Below, piece after piece: positions 8,972 through 20,087 of a DNA stretch of 64,000 bases. The number at the start of each line of letters is the position of its first letter. The first letter of the stretch is position 1. This stretch comes from Chamaelirium japonicum. Its lineage: Eukaryota; Streptophyta; Magnoliopsida; Liliales; Melanthiaceae. The position numbers were made by a program, and so were the translations under genes. The DNA lies in assembly GCA_947650365.1 (NCBI GenBank), contig OX393549.1, forward strand, positions 96,155,514-96,219,513, written 5' to 3'. The notes under the pieces are model-generated. The model ran no database searches. It worked only from the letters and a program-made list of their open reading frames with translations, and had not been told where the DNA came from.

Positions 8972-11900
8972 ATGTCTTCGATCGATAAGAGTTGGATGCA
9001 TAATTCGAATCGAATGAGCCAAGAGTACAGAAAATGAGTCAGGAAATTTCTGGATTTTGCATTTAAGCGTCTTGTACCACTTGATGAAAAAATTGTATGT
9101 CCCTGTATAGACTGCAGAAGGGTGACTAGGAAACTTCGACGGGAATGTGAGGTTGATCTGGTAATGCGTGACATTTACATTAGCTATACTCGTTGGTTCT
9201 CGCACGGTGAGGAGCTAGATGCAGTCCCCATGGCAGCTCACGGTGAAAATACGAACACAGTGATCGATGATGATAATATTAATACGGACGATGGCGATGA
9301 CATGCATGGTATGATACATGATTTGCAAGGTGGCATAGGCACGAAAACACCATCAAGTGATCAGCCCAATATTGAATCAGACAACTTCTACAGATTGCTT
9401 AAGGATGTCGAACAACCTCTATACTTGGGGTGTGAGAAGTTTTCAAAACTCTCTTTCATTGTAAAGCTTCTTCATTTGAAGTACCTCAATGGTTAGAGTA
9501 ATAAGTCATTTAATATGTTGGTAGAGTTGTTGAAAGAAGCTTTTCCTATAGGTGAGACAGTACCGAAATCATTCTACGAGGCGAAGAAGATAATTAAAGA
9601 TCTCGGGCTTGGTTATGACAAAATTGATGCATGCATGAACGGTTGTATGTTGTACCGAAAGGAGTACGAACATGCATGGTCATACCACATATGCAGAGCA
9701 ACAAGATAAAAAGAGGTGGATGCCGAGTCTAGTACCAATCGAAGGAAGAAAAATGTATCTGCAAATGTTCTCCTATACTTCTCGCTTAGGGATAGGCTTC
9801 AGAGGTTGTTTATGCCATCGAAAACTACTGAGCACATAAGGTGGCATGCACGAGAACGTACAGATGATGGGGTTATAAGACATTCGGCCGACTTTCTGAC
9901 ATAGAAAGATTTTGATCAGACCTATCCTGAATTTGTATGTGAAGTTCGCAACGTTAGGTTAGGGTTTGCTAGCGATGGCTTCAATCTCTTTGGGAATATG
10001 AGTGTGTCGTACAGCATTTGGCCAGTTATCCTAGTTCTATACAATTTGCCTCTCTGGATGTGCTTAAAAAAGCCATACACAATGCTCTCCTTGCTCATTT
10101 TTGGATCCAGGTCGCCTGGTAATAATATTGACGTTTACTTGCAGCCGTTGATTAAAGAGTTGAATGAGTTGTGGAACGTTGGGGCCAATACGTTTGATGC
10201 CTCGTTGTGCCAGAATTTTCAGATGCATAAGGCATTTCTATGGGCCATCAATGATTTTCCTACGTATGCCAACTTATCCGGGTGAAGTACTAAAGGAAAA
10301 TTGGCGTGCCCTACATACAATAAGGAGATAGATTCATTACGGTTAAAGAACAAAGACAAGTTCTGTTATATGGGCCATTGGAGGTTCCTTGTTGATGGCC
10401 ATAAGTGGAGGCAGAACAAAAGATCGTTCAACGGTAAGAAGGAACTTGCAAAGGCTCCGGAGCAGCTTTCAGGGGTAGAAGTCTTGTGTGAATTGGATCA
10501 GCTTAATGCGGTGGCATTTGGGAAAGGCAAAAAGAAAAGAACGTATAAAGAATCTGTGCGTGAGCATAACTGGAAGAAGAAGAGTATTTTATTTAAACTA
10601 CCATATTGGAGCAGCCTACTCTTATGGCATAACTTGGATGTCATGCATATCGAGAAAAATATATGTGACAATATTATAGGAATACTGTTGAATCTCGACG
10701 GTAAGACAAAAGATAATCTTAAATCTCGTCTCGATCTTAAGCAGTTGGGCATCCAAAAATCACTTCATCCCCAAGAAATTGGGGATAAGTATATGTTGCC
10801 AGTTGCATGCTACACCATGAGCTCACAGCAGAAGACTGCCTTATGTACATTCTTACGATCTGTAAAAACGTCGGACGGTTACTCTTCGAATATCGCACGA
10901 TGCGTACAAGAGAACGGTCAAAAGTTGTATGGATTAAAGAGCCACGATTGTCATGTTCTTATACAACGGTTGTTATTTCTTGCTATACGTGGGAATTTAA
11001 CCGAACAGGTGTCCGTTCCGTTAATTGAGCTCAGCACTTTTTTCAGACAGTTGTGCTCGAAGGTACTTAGACTTGACCAACTTGATCAGATGGAGAGGGA
11101 TATTGCAATCATATTGTGCAAGTTAGATATGATATTTCCACCTTCCTTCTTTGATGTTGTGGTATATTTGATGGTTCACTTGGCAAAAGAGGCCAAACTC
11201 GGCAGCCCAGTTCATTACCGCTGGATATATTTTATCGAGAGATAATCGTCTTATCTTACTTTTTAATATATTTGATGGTTCCTGATATATTTATCCATAA
11301 ATTTTCTTCTCAAATTAGATACTTGCGAACATTAAAATCATATGTTCGTAATAAGAGTCATCCGAAGGGATCAATTGTTGAAGGATACCTGACAGAAGAA
11401 TGTCTGACATTCTGCTCAAGATACCTACATGGTATAGACACGAGATTCAATCAACTTTAGCGAAACTATAACGGTGGTCCAATAAACTTTGATGGGGGTC
11501 TGTATATTTGCTGAAATGGGTAGACCTCTAGGAGGAGACAAAATCCATCGATTATCTGTAGATTAGATTCAACAGGCACATATATATGTGTTGCGCCAAT
11601 ATGATGAAGTGTGGCCATTCATTAAGTAAGAATTTTATAATTATTTACTTATTCTTTTAGTTCATTCATTAATCTAATTCATAACCTGTAATATAAAAAG
11701 CATAAAGCCATCATTAATAATCGGGGTACTCGAAATGCTCCATAAATTCATGATCGTGAATTTCTATCATGGTTCGAGAAACACGTAAGTGTTCACATTA
11801 TGAATGAATTTTATTGACATCTATTATCGAACAATAATTATGTGTTCACATCATGAATGTCAATGGTTATTATAACCACAAGAGCTGATGACAACCATGA

Positions 11901-12550
11901 TCCGCTGATGAATGGGGATCTTTGGCGCTTATCTTATAGCCCTTTGCAAGACGCAATATCATATGATGGTTATATCATGAACGGTTATAGATTTCGGACG
12001 AAATATAGTAAAAAATCACGAAGAACACAAAATAATGGGGTTATCGTCAATAGTGAGCAAGAAGAATTAGGAAATATCGACTTCTACGGCATCCTCAACG
12101 AGATTCTCGAGATTAAATTCCTTGGCCAAAATCAGATTGTATTATTCAAATACGATTGGTATGATGTTAATAATCACGGGACTGGTTATAATGTCGACAA
12201 ATACGGTTTTATCAGCGTCAACACTGATAAGAGATTGAATACCCAATATCAAGATCTATTTATTCTTTCCTCTCAAGCGGAACAGATATTTTACACACCA
12301 GAAAAATACCTCTCTAGGTTGGCAAATTGTAATCAGGTCACCACCCAGAGATTTTTACGACATGGGAGACAAAGATGCAGGGGTCGTCGATGATGATTTG
12401 GATGCATACCAAAATGATGAGATAATCGTTGTAGACGCAGTACACGACGAAAATGAAAATGTTGACAATATAAACTCGACAGCGATTGAAAATCAAATGA
12501 TAGAAGAGGGATGCGATGAGAGTGATGGAGATGAGACACAAAATGATTAG
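8972..12550 (+). pseudogene. TNP2-like CACTA transposase, decayed
   Basis: The order matches plant En/Spm transposases. An N-terminal transposase-associated domain (8972-9220) has DKSWM, VCPCIDC and a YTRWFSHGEE end. The TNP2/Transposase_21 core (about 9740-10780) has RWHARERTDDG, RNVRLGFASDGFN and YSIWPVILVLYNLP. It is followed by DUF4218-like (10920-11460) and DUF4216-like (11860-12345) segments and an acidic tail. Stops occur in one frame at 9035, 9494, 9707, 9902 and 10283; three sit where the family has Trp and would be TGG changed to TAG or TGA. Between 11242 and 11318 an intron-like gap separates ER from YLRTLK; its acceptor (AATTAG) is fine but the donor reads AT instead of GT. Further decay lies at 11460-11850. 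Confidence 0.88.
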
Positions 12551-12552
12551 AC

Positions 12553-12785
12553 CTGGATTGTTTCATATATAAATTGGACTGTTTGAAAATAAATATCGTA
12601 CTGTTTCATATGTAAATCAAATTGTTTCATATATAAATCATATTGTTTTATATGTATATCATATTATTTTATACTGTTTCATATGTAAATCAAATGGTTT
12701 CATATTGTTTCATATGTAAATCATACTGTTTCATATGTAAATCAAACTGTTTCATATTTGTATCATATTTTTTCGTATAGAAAAA
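12553..12785 (+). repeat. Short tandem repeat between the CACTA genes
   Basis: About ten diverged copies of a roughly 20-bp unit, TGTTTCATATGTAAATCA and variants. It lies in the spacer between TNP2 and the second gene. No coding signal. Confidence 0.85.
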
Positions 12786-12800
12786 TATTACTGCTTTCAG

Positions 12801-14525
12801 ATGGCATCACGGTCGAGGGTTCTTAGAGGCAGGGATGGGCTAGCTCAGAGCGCTCCGGCTGCCACCCCAGGGTCCGAGGCTGAGCCATCCGGATCTACTA
12901 GTGTTGTTCCTCTCTCCACACCAGCTCCTGAGGTCGCAGCCTCCGGAGCTTCGAGCAACGCTCAGTACTCGGCTATAGCGTCTACACCCATAGGTAATAT
13001 TTAGATCTAAAGTTTTATACATGTTGTAAATACTGTTCAGTACTGATGTATATTTTATTTGCAAGGTCGAGGATCGCTAGCACGTAGGTGATCGGGGCGT
13101 GACGACGGCCCGGCGCTTGTCGAGCTTGCACGATCCAGTTTCCCTACAGTAGAGCGGCAGGTCTTTTATGGGCGAGTACGCTTCTGATGCCGCCACGTGG
13201 GTCGGTATGATAGTACGGGAGGAGGGGAATGCCCTTATTATGGGGATAAAGAGGTAAAAGAAGATCGATGCATCCTATAAGGAGAGGATGTATCAGGTCT
13301 TTTTGGTACGTTAGTTTCATTAAAGCATTTTAGAATAATATCGTACTTCTTTATAATTTGATTTGATAAAATTACTTGTTTCTAAATTGATTTTACAGGA
13401 GAAATTTAAGTAGGAGAACATGGAAATTGACACCCACCGTGAGGACTTGTGGAAGACGATGAGTGAGCAGTATAGGGATTACCGTCACGAGCTCTACCAG
13501 CTCTACGGTTACTTGGTCGGCGAGCCGGCTGAGGAGTTACAGGCTGCGACCGTGACGAGAGACGTGCCACCGCTATACGTTCTTTAGTTTTTGGTCGCTC
13601 ACTGGGCCACCCCTCAGTTTCAGGTATAATTATTATTTTGTTGATTCGTACTTGTTTTAATGTTATACTAAAAATTTGTATTGATATTTAAAAATTCAAT
13701 CGATTGACACAGGCGAGTTCTGCTAAAGGCAAGCAGAATTGAAATGGCTCGATGACACCTGCTCCAGTGAGGGGGAGGACCTCTATGACCCAGCTTGCCC
13801 AGCAGTTGGTAAATTATACAAATATTTCATTATTTAAAGCTCTATAAATCTTATATTAACTCATCTATTTATTTTATATGTCAAAAAACAGACACAGTCC
13901 TTGGGCTACGAGCCTAATCAAATTGACCTTTTTGAGGCCTATAGGAGGCGGCACACCGATGGGGCATTTCTGGACGATAGGGTTGCCTTGTAAGTCGTAA
14001 GTAATTAAATTACTGTTAATATATTCGTATACATATGCCATCAAATATCATTGAATATTATTGGCTGTTTTTATTTAGGAGAGAATGCGACTTATGGTGA
14101 TCCCGTCGGGTGAGGCCGGCTCCTCCTCCAGCTCAGTATTTGTCGACTCGGCGATGGATACTGTGCTCAGACCTGCCATGCATGGCCACGTCCTCTGTAC
14201 GGGCCTTGGAGTCACACCCTCCTCCTACGTTGGATGAGTGGGTATGCGCTCGAGGGCATGGGACACCCAAACCGGTGTTATCACTCAGTTGCAATCTGCG
14301 CTAGACATGGAGTGCAAGCAGAGGCAGACCTTAGAGCAGAGGGTTGAGAAGGAGCATGAGTAGAGGCAGGCCCTCGAGCACAGGGTTGAGACAGAGCGCG
14401 AGGAGAGGCAGGCCCTCGAGCGACGAGTTGAGGAGGAAAGAGAAGCTCGCTGGAAAATGGAGCGTTGACTTAATGAATTCATGACCCGGTCTAGCGGTGG
14501 CTCATGCTCATGCTCATGATCAGGA
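12801..14525 (+). pseudogene. Transposase_24-like second CACTA gene, decayed
   Basis: Reading starts at ATG 12801 (MASRSRVLRGRDGLAQSAP), a Ser/Pro/Ala-rich N-terminus. Short exon-like pieces follow, with spacers that begin GT and end in polypyrimidine-AG. Recognisable parts include EQYRDYRHELYQLYGYL (about 13468-13518), WATPQFQ, then ASSAKGKQ, SMTPAPVRGRTSMTQLAQQL, then GYEPNQIDLFEAYRRRHTDG (about 13900-13960). This order is that of the Ptta/En/Spm Transposase_24 family, which accompanies TNP2 and is thought to bind transposon ends. The C-terminus (14280-14500) is a glutamate/arginine-rich coiled coil (EERQALERRVEEEREAR). Stops occur at several places (for example TAG in 13580-13590 and TGA at 14467), so no intact protein is possible. 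Confidence 0.72.
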
Positions 14526-14599
14526 ACTTACTAATCTTTATAATAGTAATATAAAATATGGATCTTACTAATTTGAGTTTAAATCATATTATCACGCTA

Positions 14600-17452
14600 A
14601 CATGCTAACTTATGTATTTTCAACGCTTAAACTCTAAATTAGACAATTGGATGGTAAATTCTTAAAATAACTACTTAAAACTTGCTCGAAAGTCCGAAAT
14701 ACGAAAAAACATCCAAGTCTGAAATATCGGATGCGATCCGATGACGATCCGATCGAATCCAAACCAATTTCAAATCCGAAACACGCTAACTTAAGATTTT
14801 TCAACGCTTAGACCCTAAATTGGTCAGTCGGAGGGTAAATTATTAAAATATCTAATTAGAACTTGCTCGCAAGTCCGAAATACAAAAAAAAGCAAAGTGC
14901 AAATTATCGGATGCCGATCCGATGCCGATTCGATCGAATCCAAACAAATTTCAAATCCGAAACACGCTAACTTATGATTTCTCAACGCTTAGACTCTAAA
15001 TTGGTCAGTCGGAGGGTAAATTGTTAAAATACCGAAATACGAAAAAAATCCAAGTACGAATTATTGGATACCAATCCGATGATGATCCGATTGAATCCAA
15101 ACCAATTTCAAATCTGAAACACGCTAACTTATGATTTTTCAACGCTTAGACTCTAAATTGGTCAGTCGGAGGGTAAATTGTTAAAATATCCAATTAGAAC
15201 TTGTTCGCAAGTTCGAAATATGAAAAAAAGCCAAGTACGAATTATAGGATGCCGATCCGATCAAATCCAAACCAATTTCAAATCCGAAACACGCTAATTT
15301 ATAATTTTTCAATGCTTAGACTATAAATTGGTCAGTTAGACGGTAAATTGTTAAAATATCCAATTAGAACCTGCCTGTAAGTCCGAAATACAAAAAAAAG
15401 CCAAGTACGAATTATCGGATGCCGATCCGATCGAATCCAAAACAATTTCAAATCCGAAACACGCTAACTTATGATTTTTCAATGCTTAGACTCTAAATTG
15501 GTCAGTCGGAGGGTAAATTATTAAATATCCAATTAGAACTTGCTCGCAAGTCCGAAATACAAAAAAAATCCAAGTACAAATTATCGGATGCTGAACCGAT
15601 GAAGATCCGATCGAATCCAAACCAATTTCAAATCCGAAACATGCTAACTTATGATTTTTCAACGCTTAGACTCTAAATTGGTCAGTCGGAGGGTAAATTG
15701 TTAAATTATCCAATTAGAACTTGCTCGCAAGTCCGAAATACGAAAAAAAATCCAAGTATGAATTATCGGATGCCGATCCGATCAAATCCAAACCAATTTC
15801 AAATCCGAAACACGCTAACTTATGATTTTTCAACGCTTAGACTCTAAATTGGCCAGTCGGAGGTTAAATTGTTAAAATATCCAATTAGAACTTGCTCGCA
15901 AGTCTGAAATATGAAAAAATCCAAGTACAAATTATCGGATGCCGATCCGATGACGATCCGATCGAATCTAAACCAATTTCAAATCTGAAACACGCTAACT
16001 TATGATTTTTCAACGCTTAGACTCTAAATTGGTCAGTCGGAGGGTAAATTATTAAAATATCCAATTAGAACTTGCTCGCAAGTCCGAAATATGAAAAAAA
16101 TTTAAGTACGAATTATCGGATGCCGATTCGATCGAATCCAAATCAATTTCAAATCTGAAACAGGCTAACTTATGATTTTTCAACGCTTAGACTTTAAATT
16201 GGTCAGTCAGAGGGTAAATTGTTAAAATATCCAATTAGAACTAGCTCGCAAGTCCGAAATATAAAAAAAGCCCAGTACGAATTATCGGATGCCGATCCGA
16301 TGTTGATCCTATCGAATCCAAACCAATTTCAAATCCGAAACACACTAACTTATGATTTTTCAATGCTTAAACTCTAAATTGGTCAGTCGGAGGGTAAATT
16401 ATTAAAATATCCAATTAGAACTTGCTCGCAAATCGGAAATACGAAGAAAAGCCAAGTACGAACTATCGGATGACAATCTGGTCGAATCCAAACCAATTTC
16501 AAATCCGAAACATGCTAACTTATGATTTTTCAACGCTTAGATTCTAAATTGGTCAGTCGGAGGGTAAATTGTTAAAATATCAAATTAGAACTTGCTCACA
16601 AGTCCGAAATATAAAAAAAATCCAAGTACAAATTATCGAATACCGATCCAATGACGATCCGATCGAATCCAAACTAATTTCAAATCCGAAACATGCTAAC
16701 TTATGATTTTTCAACGCTTAGACTTTAAATTGGTCAGTCGGAGGGTAAATTGTTAAAATATCCAATTAGAACTTGCTCGCAAGTTCGAAATATGAAAAAA
16801 ATCTAAGTATAAATTATCGGATGCTGATCCAATGATGATCTGATCGAATCTAAACCAATTTCAAATCCAAAACAAGCTAACTTATGATTTTTCAACGCTT
16901 AGACTCTAAATTGGTCAATTGGAGGGTAAATTATTAAAATATCCAATTAGAACTTGCTTGCAAGTCCGAAATACGAAAAAAATCCAAGTACGAATTATCG
17001 GATACCGATCCGATGACGATCCAATCGAATCCAAACCAATTTCAAATCCGAAACACGCTAATTTATGATTTTTCAACACTTAGACTCTAAATTGGTCAGT
17101 CGGAGGGTAAATTGTTAAAATATCCAATTAGAACTTGCTCGCAAGTCCAAAATAAGAAAAAAAGCCAAGTACGAATTAACGGATGCTGATCCGATGATGA
17201 TCTGATCGAATCCAAACCAATTTCAAATCTGAAACACGCTAACTTATGGATTTTCAACGCTTAGACTCTAAATTGGTCAGTCGGAGGGTAAATTTTTAAA
17301 ATATCCAATTAGAACTTGCTCGTAAGTCTGAAATACGAAAAAAAGCCAAGTACAAATTATTGGATCCCGATTCGATGACGATCTAATCGAATCCAAACCA
17401 ATTTCAAATCCGAAACACGCTAACTTATGATTTTTCAACGCTTAGACTCTCA
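14600..17452. repeat. Tandem array of about 16 units of 170/181 bp inside the CACTA
   Basis: The anchor CAATTTCAAATC or a close variant occurs at 14765, 14946, 15103, 15273, 15443, 15623, 15794, 15974, 16144, 16324, 16494, 16675, 16856, 17037, 17218 and 17399. The spacings are mainly 170-171 or 180-181, with one of 157. The two classes differ by the presence of a short GATGACGATCC-like duplication. A degenerate unit precedes the first anchor and a partial one ends the array. Units contain no ORF. The array lies between the second transposon gene and the 3' subterminal region. Confidence 0.95.
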
Positions 17453-17819
17453 ATTATAGATATAAACTATTTTTTTAACAAATATATGTTAATTACTGGA
17501 TGTGTAGCGTCAGGGGATGAGAGCACCAGTATTGGTACCGGGCGGCGTGGGGTGGTTGAGCTAGGGCACGCAGCTTCCCTCAGTTTCGGATTATGTAAAA
17601 AAAAATTTGTAATAAATATGTGGTAATTTTTTGGTCTTGTCAATAATTATCTAGTATTGGGGTAATCTTTGATAAATTGTGGTAATATTTGATAAATTAC
17701 GGTAATATTTGATAAATTATGATAATATTTGATTTAGTCAATTATGGTAATATTTAAATATATTGTGGTATTGTTGTAAATCATAGAAATTAAATAACAT
17801 TATTTTAGTAATTTTTTTA
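17453..17819. other. AT-rich spacer with a short repeat
   Basis: A GC-richer patch (about 17500-17590) could be the last exon of a transposon gene, but I cannot place it in a family. From 17650 to 17775 a unit like GGTAATATTTGATAAATTAT repeats about five times. Confidence 0.6.
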
Positions 17820-18215
17820 AAAAAAATTATGTTTTTTTACCGATGGATACTATAAATTCTATCGGTAATAATATATTTTATTTTTTAAAATTATATACAT
17901 ATTGCTGACGGAAAAGACTATTCCGTCGGTAATATATACCTTATTACCGACGCTAATACCTTTATCCGTCGGTAATAGCTTATATATTGCCGACGGACTA
18001 TTATATTTTTAATTAAATATTCATAGATTACCGACGGACACAAAATATCCGTCGGTATTAATTATTAATACCGACGGATATTTTGTGTCTGTCGCCGATT
18101 TTTCCCGACGCCTTTTTTCCCGACAGACTACCGACGAAAATTGATTTCGTCACGAAAATTCTTTACCGACGGAAAAGTGATTTTACTGATGGATATATTC
18201 CATCGGTAAAAAATA
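17820..18215. repeat. CACTA subterminal repeats
   Basis: TACCGACGGA and its complement CCGTCGGTA occur about ten times in both orientations (for example 17903-17910, 17928-17935, 17968-17976, 18030-18038, 18047-18055, 18165-18173). Subterminal repeats of this kind are the binding sites for the transposon-encoded proteins in En/Spm elements. Confidence 0.88.
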
Positions 18216-18228
18216 TTTTTTTGTAGTG
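18216..18228 (-). mobile_element. 3' terminal inverted repeat of the CACTA element
   Basis: The plus strand reads TTTTTTTGTAGTG; the complement is CACTACAAAAAAA, the standard CACTA terminus. The partner repeat at the 5' end is not in the window. Confidence 0.9.
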
Positions 18229-18640
18229 TGGCATGTCTTTCCTTCTCGATCTGTAATCGAAAAAGTTCTAGTACGCTACGAGCAAGTGCTCGGTCGAAGA
18301 TAATTTTCTAGAAAGAATGGAAAACAAACCTAGCAATGGTCTTGGAAACCGAGGATGGTCAACCCCCATCACTCGCCCATTTATGGCTCTAAAAAGTATA
18401 TCCACACAAGAAAGAGAACATATCCAGATAAAGGCTAACTTGGGGTCCGACCCCCAGTAGCATGAAATCATAATCCAGACAATTTTTATAGAGGCACCCT
18501 ACAAGCACGATTCATTGAACAAGCACTATACATGATCTAAGCATAGGAACCCCGATGAAATCTCGCAGTCATCATGCGCGCACATAATAGTATCATGAAA
18601 CCTCATAAAACATACACCACTACATGGCTCTGATAGCAAT
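18229..18640 (-). mobile_element. Copia element C: leader fragment and primer-binding site
   Basis: This is homologous to the leader of element A (about 45723-46143), in the same orientation. It includes the palindrome CGAGCAAGTGCTCG (18279-18292), a second palindrome around GGGTCCGACCC (18442-18455), and a primer-binding site at 18627-18638 that reads TGCTATCAGAGC on the minus strand, one change from the initiator-Met site TGGTATCAGAGC. The CACTA insertion separates this piece from the rest of C's interior, which must lie left of the CACTA. Confidence 0.85.
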
Positions 18641-20087
18641 TTTTGGAAAAGTCCTATAGTAGAGGCCCGCAACGGAAGCGATTTATCGATCGAAAGACTA
18701 TGGGTGGTGCACGTTACACGATAAAACTTTCACAAAACTAATATGCGTGCACATATGTGCACATGAGACGAACGCCCTAAGGTCAATCTAGATAATCGAA
18801 TATCTAGCATGCATACAATTCGAGACTACGTTAGATTACGAATTAGAATAATGCATACCTTCGTGCAATCTTTTAACTGTGGAGTATTGTCTTCTTTGTC
18901 GATGGAGACGGAAAAACTCCTGTGAAGATGGATGATGATATACGATTGGATGAAGTCTTCTTCTTTCACCCGATCTCACATGTTATACGGAACATCGCTC
19001 TCGGATCTCTGAGTGCCTCTGAGGAATGACCCTTCTCCACCTTCGATTCATCACGCGAGGATGAAGTTCAAGGGTGTAAACGAGAGAGGAGACGAGAGAT
19101 AAAGAGAGAGGAGAGGTGGGGTATTTGGCCAGAGCTTGCGCATACTATGTGTGGCCGGTCCCCTCCCTTATGGCTCTTATATAAGGGCCGGTCCCTAGCA
19201 ACTCCTTGAAGCTAGGGCCGACTCTTGCTTCTCTCTCTCTTTCTCTCTCATTTCTATGTGAAGGCCGGCCCCTATGGATCCTAGAGGATGGCCCCCCCTT
19301 CTCCTTGAAGTTTGCAAGCGCAAACCCTAGAAACAAGAGGGGATCGGCCATGCCTTGTCCATATATGGAGGGGTGGCCACTTAGTGTATGGTGGTGCCCT
19401 TGGTTTCCCAAGGCACCCCCACACCTCTAGTTGGTTTCCCCTTGCATCGGGAACTCGCATGACACGCCCGAGTGAATTATGACTAGTCCTTTCACTATTA
19501 CTGGGGTGTCCTCAGTGAACACCTAGGGTGCCCCTAGTAAAGTCATCCGGTCAACTTGCAACATGTACCGGTGGATCGCACTTGTATTACAAACCATCAT
19601 TTGGGGTTAGGTTATGACCTGTTGTGTCTCCGTACTACTCCGGATTTACATCCTAGTGCACATACGAGCAAATGCAACTACCGTGTACTAGTGCGAATCA
19701 CAGACGGAATGCATTTTAATCGGACTGAATACTTTACCTTGTGAATCGAGAAAATAGTTCGGGAACCGTACAAGATATGGATAAAGTGGAACCTTCTGGG
19801 ACCAGTGTTCATAGCTTCCAACTCGGACTCGGTCGACACACTATCCGAGTGTACCATCGACCCCCTGAGTCTGAGTTAACCTATGTAGCCATCCAGAGTG
19901 TGACACAGGTTGCATGCTATTCCCCCTGGACTTACTATGTTCTCTTATATACCCCTGCTCTTTGCTTAGTTATGATATACTCGCTATCCCTCCACTTGGT
20001 GCCATGAAGCGACTCGAGCGATGGAGAACACCGTCAGACTCGAGTGCTCATATGACTTAGTTCCTTCCAGGTCTCTTGCTTACATCG
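18641..20087 (-). repeat. Copia element C: 5' LTR, first part
   Basis: It aligns with the LTRs of element A (46144 onward) but is more diverged, starting TTTTGGAAAAG where A has TGTTGGAAG. It holds a TATA box at 19176-19186 on the minus strand next to GGCCGGTCC. It is interrupted at 20087 by element B; the target CATCG is 20083-20087. Confidence 0.88.
19176..19186 (-). promoter_or_regulatory. TATA box of the element C LTR
   Basis: The minus strand reads CCTTATATAAG, directly downstream of CCGG-rich sequence as in elements A and B. Confidence 0.55.

Larger units (their letters stand above)
8972..18228 (+). mobile_element. CACTA (En/Spm) DNA transposon, coding part and 3' end
   Basis: Two typical genes lie in order (TNP2-like transposase, then Transposase_24), followed by a tandem array, CCGACGGA-type subterminal repeats and the 3' terminus, whose reverse complement starts CACTACAAAAAAA. 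The three bases after the end (TGG, 18229-18231) could be the target duplication. The 5' terminus is not visible anywhere in 8513-8971, so the element either extends left through the repeat and the inserted retroelement or is truncated. The 3' end lies inside the leader of copia element C: the sequence from 18229 on aligns with 45723 onward in element A. Both genes are decayed, so it could move only if supplied in trans. Confidence 0.9.

Noticed and set aside
14600-17452. Possible CRISPR-like array
   Set aside because: Whole units of 170/181 bp are repeated end to end with no unique spacers, and the setting is a plant CACTA transposon with no cas genes.
18627-18638. tRNA gene near the copia primer sites
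   Set aside because: Only the 12-base complement of the initiator-Met tRNA end is present; there is no cloverleaf. It is a primer-binding site.
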